A stretch of DNA of 22,425 bases from contig CALRHW010000006.1 in NCBI GenBank assembly GCA_943359555.1, positions 1-22,425 on the forward strand. Reading direction: 5' to 3'. The notes below the pieces were generated by a model that made no database searches, had not been told where the DNA came from, and saw nothing but the letters and a program-made list of their open reading frames with translations. Both the position numbers and the translations under genes were made by a program. Each line of letters opens with the position of its first letter. The stretch's first letter is position 1. This document shows, piece after piece, positions 14,529-20,909 of the stretch. The stretch comes from Parcubacteria group bacterium. GTDB lineage: Bacteria > Patescibacteriota > Minisyncoccia > Phycocordibacterales > CALRHW01.

Positions 14529-14996
14529 ATGAAAGAAGAAAAGCACTATTTGACGCAAAAGAAATTTGATGAATTCAAGAGCGAGCTTGAGACACTAAAA
14601 ACCGTCCGAAGAAAAGAAGTGGCAGAAAATCTAGAGTATGCAAAAGCACTTGGGGATCTTTCAGAAAATGCAGAATATCATGAAGCGCGCGACACTCAAG
14701 CAAACATAGAAGATAGAATTTCAAAACTAGAATCTATCATGAAAACTTCTACTATAGTTTCAAGTCACGATACTAATTCTGTAGATGTGGGTTCTGTGGT
14801 TACAGTACAAAAAGAAAAAGAAAAATCTGATCACACATACACCATCGTTGGTTCAGAAGAAGCGGATATTTCTGCTTTTAAAATATCAATGACGTCTCCG
14901 CTTGGCGCTGCCCTTATCGGACGAAAAAAAGGCGAACACTTTTCAGTTTCAACTCCTAGTGGAATAATGAAGTATACTGTAATAGAGATAAAATAG
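14529..14996 (+). CDS. greA: Transcription elongation factor GreA
   Basis: Rescues backtracked RNA polymerase by stimulating transcript cleavage. 155 residues. The N-terminal coiled coil carries the acidic tip motif GDLSENAEYHEARD, with the D and E residues that enter the polymerase active site. The C-terminal FKBP-like domain ends in SPLGAALIGRKKGEHFSV and YTVIEIK. An upstream in-frame ATG at 14469 would add 20 residues overlapping mrdA and the promoter and is rejected. It is one base away from lysS, with which it forms an operon. Confidence 0.96.
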   Translation: MKEEKHYLTQKKFDEFKSELETLKTVRRKEVAENLEYAKALGDLSENAEYHEARDTQANIEDRISKLESIMKTSTIVSSHDTNSVDVGSVVTVQKEKEKSDHTYTIVGSEEADISAFKISMTSPLGAALIGRKKGEHFSVSTPSGIMKYTVIEIK

Positions 14997-14997
14997 G

Positions 14998-16464
14998 ATG
15001 TCATCTTTTGATGAAATAAGAAATAATAGAATACAAAAAGTAGAAGCACTTAAAAAAAGTGGTATTTCTGCTTATCCAGTAAACTCTGTGCGCGACCACT
15101 CTCTTGCTGAAGCGGTGGCTGATTTTGCGGAGATTTCAGGTGGAGCAAAAAGTGTGCATCTGTGTGGGCGAATAATGTCTTTGCGACCCCAAGGCGCACT
15201 GGTATTTTTTACGCTTGATGACGGTACTGGGCGATTTCAGGGGCTCATTAAAAAGGGCGAGCTTGATGAAAAACAATACGAGCTTTTTGCGACTATGACA
15301 GATATAGGTGATTTTATAGAAGTTTACGGTCCACTTTTTACCACGACTCGCGGAGAAAAATCTATACAAGTACTAGAGTGGAAAATGCTTGCAAAAAGTT
15401 TGCGACCGCTTCCAGAAAAGTGGCACGGTTTACAAGACGCTGATGAGCGTTTCCGAAAAAGATATTTAGACACCTTGATGTCGCCGGAAGTAAAAGCGCG
15501 ATTTTTGATGCGTTCTCGCATTATCGCTGAGCTTCGCTCACATTTTGATAAAAATGATTTTTTGGAAGTGGAAACTCCGATGCTTCAACCACTTTCTGGT
15601 GGAGCGAGTGCCGAGCCTTTTGTCACTCATCACAATGCGCTTGATATGGATTTGTTTTTACGTATCGCTCCAGAGCTTTATTTAAAAAAATTACTCATCG
15701 GCGGTTTTTCAAAAGTTTACGAGATAAATAGAAATTTTAGAAATGAGGGAATAGACATGACTCACAATCCTGAGTTTACGATGCTTGAGTTTTATGAAAG
15801 TTTTAGTAACGCAAGTGAGCAGATGATTTTTACTGAAAAAATGCTAAAGGGAATTGTGAAAAAACTCTTAGGCAAAACCAGTTTTGAATTTGACGGACAA
15901 GCGGTAGATTTCAAAAAGAAATTTACGACGATTTCTTATTCTGACTTACTTAAAAGATACGCGCTCGTTTCCAATCCCGAAACTATTTCACTCCCCGACG
16001 CTCGCGCGAAAGCCATGCAACTCGGTGTAAAAGTAGACCCTACCGACCCTGCGCAAAAAATTATTGATAATATTTACAAAAAAACTTGTCGACCAAAAAT
16101 TACTGCGCCCACTTTCGTAATTGATTACCCGACCGCCAATTTTCCGCTCGCAAAAAAGAAAGAGGGAAATGATGCGATTGCCGAAGTTTTTCAGCTTGTT
16201 GTATGCGGTATTGAGCTCGTAAAAGGTTTTTCAGAGTTGAATGATCCGCTAGATCAGCGTGCACGTTTTGAAGCACAGGAAGAAAATAAAAAACAAGGCG
16301 ATGCAGAGGCACAGACCACCGACGAAGAATTTATTGAAGCGATGGAATACGGAATGCCACCAGCAGGCGGTGTGGGTATCGGTATTGACCGTCTAGTAAT
16401 GCTTCTCACAAATACTAAAAATATAAAAGAGGTGATTTTGTTCCCGACGATGAGGAATAAGTAA
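14998..16464 (+). CDS. lysS: Lysyl-tRNA synthetase, class II
   Basis: Charges tRNA-Lys. 488 residues. The N-terminal OB-fold anticodon-binding domain (about 55-140) includes LCGRIMSLRPQG and FFTLDDGTGRFQGLIKK. The catalytic core has motif 1 near FLEVETPMLQPLSGGASAEPF, motif 2 with YEINRNFRNEGIDMTHNPEF and motif 3 in GVGIGIDRLVMLL. A segment of about 60 residues before the last motif is Glu/Gln-rich (RFEAQEENKKQGDAEAQ), as is common in bacterial LysRS. Its ATG follows the greA stop by one base. No terminator is obvious after its stop; a new promoter follows at 16484. Confidence 0.97.
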   Translation: MSSFDEIRNNRIQKVEALKKSGISAYPVNSVRDHSLAEAVADFAEISGGAKSVHLCGRIMSLRPQGALVFFTLDDGTGRFQGLIKKGELDEKQYELFATMTDIGDFIEVYGPLFTTTRGEKSIQVLEWKMLAKSLRPLPEKWHGLQDADERFRKRYLDTLMSPEVKARFLMRSRIIAELRSHFDKNDFLEVETPMLQPLSGGASAEPFVTHHNALDMDLFLRIAPELYLKKLLIGGFSKVYEINRNFRNEGIDMTHNPEFTMLEFYESFSNASEQMIFTEKMLKGIVKKLLGKTSFEFDGQAVDFKKKFTTISYSDLLKRYALVSNPETISLPDARAKAMQLGVKVDPTDPAQKIIDNIYKKTCRPKITAPTFVIDYPTANFPLAKKKEGNDAIAEVFQLVVCGIELVKGFSELNDPLDQRARFEAQEENKKQGDAEAQTTDEEFIEAMEYGMPPAGGVGIGIDRLVMLLTNTKNIKEVILFPTMRNK

Positions 16465-16483
16465 TAATGTGCTGGACATAAAC

Positions 16484-16512
16484 TTGACACAAAGTAACAA
16501 CAGGTGGATGAT
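16484..16512 (+). promoter_or_regulatory. Promoter of the small-protein cassette
   Basis: Perfect TTGACA (16484-16489), a 17-bp spacer and GATGAT (16507-16512, 4 of 6). Transcription would start near 16519, giving a leader of about 155 nt before the first small ORF, far longer than the near-zero leaders of other genes here. Confidence 0.6.
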
Positions 16513-16544
16513 AGTAACAGATAGATCATTGAAACTAACTTACA

Positions 16545-16661
16545 TTTGCCACAGCCTAGAGTGCCTTTAAATAACCAAAAATAAGGGCTTTCTATGTTGT
16601 GGCAAAACGCTACTGTCCCTATAACCTCGGGAAGAGGTGGAATCACCGACAATTAGTCGGT
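16545..16661 (+). promoter_or_regulatory. Hairpin-rich 5' leader of the small-protein cassette
   Basis: A 62-nt hairpin (16545-16606) is built from TTTGCCACA/TGTGGCAAA, TAGA/TCTA and GCCTTTA/TAAGGGC (one G-U), with small internal loops and a 12-nt A-rich apex. It is followed by CCTC/GAGG (16625-16637) and ACCGAC-AATTA-GTCGGT (16645-16661). The last stem ends 13 nt before the ATG at 16675; AAAGGTG lies between as the only Shine-Dalgarno-like sequence. There is no U-tract, so it is not a terminator for lysS. A regulatory leader or RNA element is likely; ligand or protein is unknown. Confidence 0.6.
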
Positions 16662-16674
16662 AAAGGTGTATCTC

Positions 16675-16785
16675 ATGACATGCGGTCAATTTACATATGA
16701 ACAAATGGTGGCGGTCTGGAACAAGTTAGGTAGCAAGGAAGTTACTGTACACTTACTCAAACAAAAGAGTCTAAAGTGGTTATGA
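16675..16785 (+). CDS. Small ORF, N-terminal 'WNKLG' module (possibly truncated)
   Basis: A 36-codon ORF reading MTCGQFTYEQMVAVWNKLG, then SKEVTVHLLKQKSLKWL, stop. From memory, Parcubacteria genomes encode many proteins of about 200 residues that begin with FTYEQMVAVWNKLGG followed by EGV-FL; this ORF matches that opening and then diverges and stops. It may therefore be a remnant or a minimal version. The stop TGA overlaps the ATG of the next ORF in ATGA (16782-16785), the classic sign of translational coupling. AAAGGTG lies 5 nt before the start. Its function is unknown. It could also act as a leader ORF controlling the downstream gene. Confidence 0.5.
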   Translation: MTCGQFTYEQMVAVWNKLGSKEVTVHLLKQKSLKWL

Positions 16786-17210
16786 ATCAATACATCATTG
16801 GCGGCGAAAATAATCCCTTCCAACCAAAGGGCTGGGCTATTGTGGAGCATCGTAAAGACGGTTGGTCACCGTGTAACTCAAATCATGCCCTGTATCTCTC
16901 CTGCGGTCAGAAGGGCAACAATGTCAGCAATGGTAACCAGCTCCGCGAGGAACTCGCTGGGTTGGCTGTCCTGAACGCCAACACGCTGGATTATTTTTTA
17001 AGTAATCCAGACCGCATTCCCACCTCATGGAAAATGGATGAAAAAGGACGTCACTGGTGGGTTTGTTTTTGGGGCACGATCTACCGTCTTTACGACGGTG
17101 GTCTCTGTGTCCGATGCCTCTGCTGGGGCACCTATGGGTGGTGCTGGAGTTCCTGCAGAATTGGCCTTTCCTTTTCTGGACAATACCCTGCGGCTGTGCT
17201 CGCGAGTTAG
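16782..17210 (+). CDS. Hypothetical protein, Parcubacteria-type, with Cys/Trp-rich variable-looking tail
   Basis: 142 residues, soluble, no signal peptide. Start MNQYIIGGENNPFQPKGWAI; then IVEHRKDG, an LREELA segment, LNANTLDYFLSNPDRIP and FWGTIYRLYDGG, ending YPAAVLAS. From memory this order (HRKDG, LRKELA, LNANVLDYLL, FFWGTIYR, then a hypervariable Y/W/N/D/S-rich stretch and a fixed AS end) recurs in many unannotated Parcubacteria proteins, often after a WNKLGG protein as here. Residues about 108-130 hold five Cys and three Trp. The DNA is 50-60% G+C and strikingly A-poor (7 A in 17101-17160), unlike its neighbours. Start 16782 is chosen for the ATGA overlap; a GTG at 16776 is an alternative. 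Function is unknown. Confidence 0.65.
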   Translation: MNQYIIGGENNPFQPKGWAIVEHRKDGWSPCNSNHALYLSCGQKGNNVSNGNQLREELAGLAVLNANTLDYFLSNPDRIPTSWKMDEKGRHWWVCFWGTIYRLYDGGLCVRCLCWGTYGWCWSSCRIGLSFSGQYPAAVLAS

Positions 17211-17306
17211 AACTTAGGACTCGTCCACTGTGATCTTTTAGATCCTTGGAACTTAGTTCTTCTCGGCGATTTTCGCCAAAAGTATTCCAAAACTTTAAAT
17301 ATGGAA

Positions 17307-17338
17307 ACTCTGCATGTAATGTGCAGGGTTTTTATTTT
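17307..17338 (+). terminator. Intrinsic terminator after the small-protein cassette
   Basis: ACTCTGCA (17307-17314), a 7-nt loop and TGCAGGGT (17322-17329): an 8-bp stem with one G-U, followed by TTTTTATTTT. It closes the cassette and insulates the division cluster. Between the ORF stop and this stem the 3' region contains a direct repeat GAACTTAG (17210 and 17249) and a GGCGA-TTT-TCGCC hairpin (17265-17277). Confidence 0.75.
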
Positions 17339-17358
17339 GTCAAAACCCACCCCAAAAG

Positions 17359-17367
17359 TGTGGATAA
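17359..17367 (-). promoter_or_regulatory. Consensus DnaA box
   Basis: TGTGGATAA is the exact reverse complement of the DnaA box TTATCCACA. It lies at the upstream edge of the mraZ control region and shares bases with the first repeat of the MraZ-box array. A single box cannot be an origin by itself; about 0.2 perfect matches are expected by chance in a window of this size. Confidence 0.4.
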
Positions 17368-17426
17368 CTATGTAGTATTGTGGGATAGAGTGTCATATAA
17401 TGCGTATCAAGTGGGAGAAAGTGGTA
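17361..17426 (+). promoter_or_regulatory. Extended MraZ-box operator
   Basis: Seven TG-led pentamers with 10-bp phasing: TGGAT (17361), TGTAG (17371), TGGGA (17381), TGTCA (17391), TGCGT (17401), then after one extra base TGGGA (17412) and TGGTA (17422). MraZ is known to bind TGGGN repeats separated by 5 bp upstream of mraZ, usually three or four copies. The best-conserved repeats here are the 1st, 3rd, 6th and 7th. The array straddles the -10 and leader, fitting autorepression. Confidence 0.75.
17396..17401 (+). promoter_or_regulatory. mraZ -10 element
   Basis: A perfect TATAAT inside the MraZ-box array, 41 nt before the mraZ ATG. No good -35 is seen 17 bp upstream (TAGTAT at 17373), so an activator or an extended element may be needed. 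Confidence 0.6.
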
Positions 17427-17442
17427 AACATAAAAAATCACA

Positions 17443-17877
17443 ATGCTTTTAGGAGAATACACACATACGGTAGATGAAAAAAATAGAATTTCATTACCGT
17501 CAAAATTTCGCAAAGAAGTAGGAAAAAAAATTGTGATTACCCACGGTTTAGATACGTGTTTGTTTTTGTATCCGCTAAAAGAGTGGGCAAAAATTGCGAG
17601 TAAACTTTCCGAGCTCGGAATGGGACAAGCAGACACGCGAGGGTTCAATCGTTTTATGCTCGCTGGCGCAGTAGAAGCGGACGTAGACGGCACAGGTAGA
17701 ATCCTCATTCCTGATTTTCTTAAGGAATTCGCTGACCTTAAGAATAAAGTTGTTTTCACTGGAGTCCACAACAGAGTGGAAATCTGGAATGAAAAAAACT
17801 GGAAGGAATACAAAAGCAGAATTGAAAAGCAGGCGGATAGAATGGCGGAAAAGCTAGGTGAAATAGGAGTCTTTTAA
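17443..17877 (+). CDS. mraZ: Division/cell wall cluster transcriptional repressor MraZ
   Basis: A ring-forming AbrB-fold regulator that represses its own division operon. 144 residues, the normal size, with two SpoVT-AbrB domains: MLLGEYTHTVDEKNRISLPSKFRKEV at the N-terminus and EADVDGTGRILIPDFLKEFADL near 78-99, each carrying the family DxxGRI/DEKNRI pattern. The C-terminus is charged and helical (WKEYKSRIEKQADRMAEKL). It is first in the mraZ-rsmH-ftsL-ftsI-murF cluster and is preceded by a clear MraZ-box array. The ATG used agrees with the family start. No strong Shine-Dalgarno is seen. Confidence 0.96.
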   Translation: MLLGEYTHTVDEKNRISLPSKFRKEVGKKIVITHGLDTCLFLYPLKEWAKIASKLSELGMGQADTRGFNRFMLAGAVEADVDGTGRILIPDFLKEFADLKNKVVFTGVHNRVEIWNEKNWKEYKSRIEKQADRMAEKLGEIGVF

Positions 17878-17880
17878 TAT

Positions 17881-18807
17881 ATGAAATCTCCAGTCACACA
17901 AGCAAGCGTCATTCACAAAAGTGTTCTTTTACAACAATCAATACTCGGATTAGATATCAAAGCAGGCGATGTTTTTGTAGACGCGACACTCGGTGGCGGA
18001 GGTCACAGCGAAGCAGTCTGCAAAATCGCTCATGGCGAGGTGACTATTATTGGAGTAGATGCTGATGAAAAAGCAATACAAAGATCTCGCGCGCGATTGG
18101 AAAAGTTGGGCGAAAAATGCAAAATTTTATTTAAACAATCCAACTTTCGCAATCTTGATGTTGTTCTCGCCGAGCTAGGATTTACGCAAGTAGATAAAAT
18201 TCTTTTTGATCTCGGTTTAAGTTCACAAGAAATTCAAGAATCTGGTAGGGGATTTACATTTCAAAAAAATGAACCGCTACTTATGACTTTCAATGCTGAA
18301 CCAAAACCAGAAGATCTTACGGCGCGTGAAATCGTAAACACTTGGGATGAAGAAAATATTGAAACGATAATCAAAAGCTATGGTGAAGAAAAATATGCTC
18401 GGCGTATAGCACGAATGATAGTAGAGAGTCGCGCAGAAAAGCCGATAGAAACTACTTTTGATCTCGTGGAGATAATAAGAATGGCGACACCGAGCTCTTA
18501 TCAAAGAATGAAAATTCATCCAGCGACTCGCACATTTCAAGCTCTACGAATGACAGTCAACGATGAGGTTCGCACGCTCACAGAAGGTTTAGAAAAAGGT
18601 TTTGCGAGCTTGCGTGTGGGCGGACGCATAGCAGTGATTTCTTTCCATAGTATTGAAGACAGAGTTGTAAAACATTATTTTAAAAAGTTGGCGATAGACG
18701 AAAAATTAATTTTAATAAACAAAAAACCAATAATTCCGACAGACGAAGAAATCGTAGAAAATCCCAGATCTAGAAGTGCAAAACTCAGAATCATAGAGAA
18801 AATTTAA
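17881..18807 (+). CDS. rsmH: 16S rRNA (cytosine1402-N4)-methyltransferase RsmH (MraW)
   Basis: Methylates N4 of C1402 in the ribosomal P site using S-adenosylmethionine. 308 residues, typical length. SAM-binding motif I is VDATLGGGGHS (33-43), followed by IIGVDADEKAI. Other family hallmarks are ILFDLGLSSQEIQESGRGFTF, the inserted helical domain (about 115-215), HPATRTFQALRMTVNDE and the C-terminal GGRIAVISFHSIEDRVVKHYF with the final PRSRSAKLRIIEK. The ATG is 3 nt after the mraZ stop, so the two are translationally coupled in the standard dcw order. Confidence 0.98.
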   Translation: MKSPVTQASVIHKSVLLQQSILGLDIKAGDVFVDATLGGGGHSEAVCKIAHGEVTIIGVDADEKAIQRSRARLEKLGEKCKILFKQSNFRNLDVVLAELGFTQVDKILFDLGLSSQEIQESGRGFTFQKNEPLLMTFNAEPKPEDLTAREIVNTWDEENIETIIKSYGEEKYARRIARMIVESRAEKPIETTFDLVEIIRMATPSSYQRMKIHPATRTFQALRMTVNDEVRTLTEGLEKGFASLRVGGRIAVISFHSIEDRVVKHYFKKLAIDEKLILINKKPIIPTDEEIVENPRSRSAKLRIIEKI

Positions 18808-18842
18808 AAAAGCCCCTTAAAAAAAGCCCATAAAAAACTAAA

Positions 18843-19166
18843 ATGAAAGCAAAAATAATAGAACTTAAAAACGAAAAGACGATGGTATGGGTTACTCTAG
18901 CTTTTGTTGTAACGCTTCTTTTGCTATATGTATATTTTATGAATCAGACAGTTTTTACTGTTGCAAAACGTGCAAGTTTACAAAAAGAACTCGCTTTACG
19001 CACTTCTCAAATAAGTCAGCTTGAATTCAAAAGCATTTCACTTCGCAACAACATAGATTTAGAACTCGCGTACTCTCTTGGTTTTAATGAAATAAAAACA
19101 AATAAACTCAGATATATTTCAAAAACTCCCACCACAGCCCTTGCATCACTTAGCAGTGTTCAGTAA
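18843..19166 (+). CDS. ftsL: Cell division protein FtsL-like
   Basis: A 107-residue bitopic protein: a short charged cytoplasmic N-terminus (MKAKIIELKNEKT), one transmembrane helix at about 14-33 (MVWVTLAFVVTLLLLYVYFM), then a leucine-rich periplasmic coiled coil (about 40-70, LQKELALRTSQISQLEFKS) and a short tail. FtsL is poorly conserved in sequence. The call rests on size, topology and its place between rsmH and ftsI, where ftsL normally sits. It would work with FtsB and FtsI in the divisome. The 35-bp gap upstream holds a tandem AAAAAAGCCC-type repeat. Confidence 0.75.
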   Translation: MKAKIIELKNEKTMVWVTLAFVVTLLLLYVYFMNQTVFTVAKRASLQKELALRTSQISQLEFKSISLRNNIDLELAYSLGFNEIKTNKLRYISKTPTTALASLSSVQ

Positions 19167-19186
19167 CGTGTTATGCTTAAATTAGG

Positions 19187-20896
19187 ATGAAACCCAGTAT
19201 TTTTAGAATCAGATTTTTATTTTCTTTCATTTTTTTGTGCGTTCTCGTGCTTATGTTTCGTTTGTATATTGTGCAAGTAATAGACGCTAGTAAATATAAA
19301 GGCGTAGCAAATCAGCAACACACAAAAATAGCTTCAAGTATTTTTAATCGCGGAACTATTAGCTTTACAAAAAAAGATGGAGGGCTTGTATCGGCGGCGA
19401 CATTGCAATCTGGATATATCGTCGCGATAAATCCACAAATTTTAAAAAATGCGGAAGATGTTTATAAAAAACTCGTCTTACTTGTGCCGAGTTTGGATGA
19501 AAATATTTTTCTTACACACGCAAAAAAAGTAAACGATCCGTATGAGGAAATTTTAAAACACGTGGATAGTGATACTGGCAAAAAAATCGGCGCACTCGGT
19601 ATCGTCGGATTAAATATTTTTCAAGATAAATGGAGATTTTACCCGGGAGATTCTATAGCTGCTCACGTGCTTGGACTCGTGGGATACAAAGGCGACGTAC
19701 TCGGCGGGCGATATGGGCTAGAGCGTTTTTATGAAGATACTTTAAAAAAAGACAACCAAGTGTCTTATGTCAATTTTTTTGTTAGTATTTTTTCAAACAT
19801 AAAAAACGGTCTTTCAGGTAATGCAAAATATGAAGGAGATATCGTGACTACTATTGAGCCATCGGTGGAGGCTTTTTTAGAGCGTGAGTTGGAGCAGATA
19901 AATAAAAAATGGTCTTCGGATTATAGCGGGGGAATTATCATTGATCCAAAAACTGGTGAAATAGTAGCAATGGCATTGTATCCGACTTTTAATCCAAACG
20001 CACCACAAGATGAGATAAGTTCTGCTATTTTTTCTAATCCTCTTGTGGAAAATGTTTATGAAATGGGTTCTATTATTAAACCTCTTACAATGTCTGCTGG
20101 AATAGACACTGGCGCTGTCACTCCAAAAACAACATATTTTGATACAGGCTCCGTTACTTTAAACGGCAAGACTATTTCAAATTATGACGGAAAAGGTCGC
20201 GGGCTTATTCCGATGCAAGAAGTACTCAATCAATCGCTCAACACAGGTGCAGCTTTTGTTGTAAAAACAATGGGAAAGGAAAAGTTTTTAAAATATATGT
20301 TTGATTTTGGTCTCGGAGAAAAATCTGGAATTGATTTACCAAATGAAGCCGCAGGTCTTGTGGATAATTTAAATAGTCCAAGAGAAATAGAACCAACGAC
20401 CGCGTCTTTTGGACAAGGAATAGCTATCTCTCCAGTCGTTACTGTGCGCGCGCTTTCTGTTTTAGCAAATGGTGGCACACTTATCTATCCGCACATTGTT
20501 AAAGAAATCAACTACACCACTGGCCTTTCAAAAACTATATCTTTTCCTGAAGGTAGACGCGTTTTAAAGCCAGAGACTTCTGAAACAATATCAAAAATGC
20601 TAGTAGAAACTGTAGATAAATCAATCATTGAAGGTAAGATAAAAATTCCAAATTACAGCGTCGCCGCAAAGACGGGGACTGCTCAGATTGCAAAAGAGGG
20701 AGGGGGCGGTTATTATGATGACCGATTCCTGCATTCATTTTTCGGCTATTTCCCAGCTTACGACCCACGTTTTTTGGTCTTTATTTTCACATATAATCCA
20801 AAAGGTGTGAAATATTCTTCCGATACACTTCCCATCCCATTTATGGATATTACAAAATTTCTTATCAATTATTACGAGATCCCACCAGATAGATAG
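19187..20896 (+). CDS. ftsI: Peptidoglycan D,D-transpeptidase FtsI (PBP3-like)
   Basis: Septal class B penicillin-binding protein. 569 residues. A transmembrane helix at about 9-30 (FLFSFIFLCVLVLMFRLYIVQ) is followed by the pedestal domain with FNRGTISFTKKDGG. A linker contains the family motif YPGDSIAAHVLGLVGYKG and GRYGLERFYEDTL. The transpeptidase domain has S295-I-I-K298 in EMGSIIKPL, S350-L-N352 and K495-T-G497 (AAKTGTAQIA), so all three catalytic motifs are intact. The GSIIKP box has Met-Gly instead of the commoner Pro-Gly in front of the nucleophile. Its position between ftsL and murF in a dcw cluster assigns it to division, in contrast to mrdA in the mre cluster. Confidence 0.94.
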   Translation: MKPSIFRIRFLFSFIFLCVLVLMFRLYIVQVIDASKYKGVANQQHTKIASSIFNRGTISFTKKDGGLVSAATLQSGYIVAINPQILKNAEDVYKKLVLLVPSLDENIFLTHAKKVNDPYEEILKHVDSDTGKKIGALGIVGLNIFQDKWRFYPGDSIAAHVLGLVGYKGDVLGGRYGLERFYEDTLKKDNQVSYVNFFVSIFSNIKNGLSGNAKYEGDIVTTIEPSVEAFLERELEQINKKWSSDYSGGIIIDPKTGEIVAMALYPTFNPNAPQDEISSAIFSNPLVENVYEMGSIIKPLTMSAGIDTGAVTPKTTYFDTGSVTLNGKTISNYDGKGRGLIPMQEVLNQSLNTGAAFVVKTMGKEKFLKYMFDFGLGEKSGIDLPNEAAGLVDNLNSPREIEPTTASFGQGIAISPVVTVRALSVLANGGTLIYPHIVKEINYTTGLSKTISFPEGRRVLKPETSETISKMLVETVDKSIIEGKIKIPNYSVAAKTGTAQIAKEGGGGYYDDRFLHSFFGYFPAYDPRFLVFIFTYNPKGVKYSSDTLPIPFMDITKFLINYYEIPPDR

Positions 20897-20909
20897 GTAA
20901 ATAAATTTA

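Noticed and set aside
16254..16652. 132-residue minus-strand reading frame
   Set aside because: It is the shadow of lysS plus the leader hairpins, with no domain and no start signals.
18805..18842. AAAAAAGCCC tandem repeat before ftsL as a regulatory site
   Set aside because: Short A-rich low-complexity sequence without symmetry or match to a known site.
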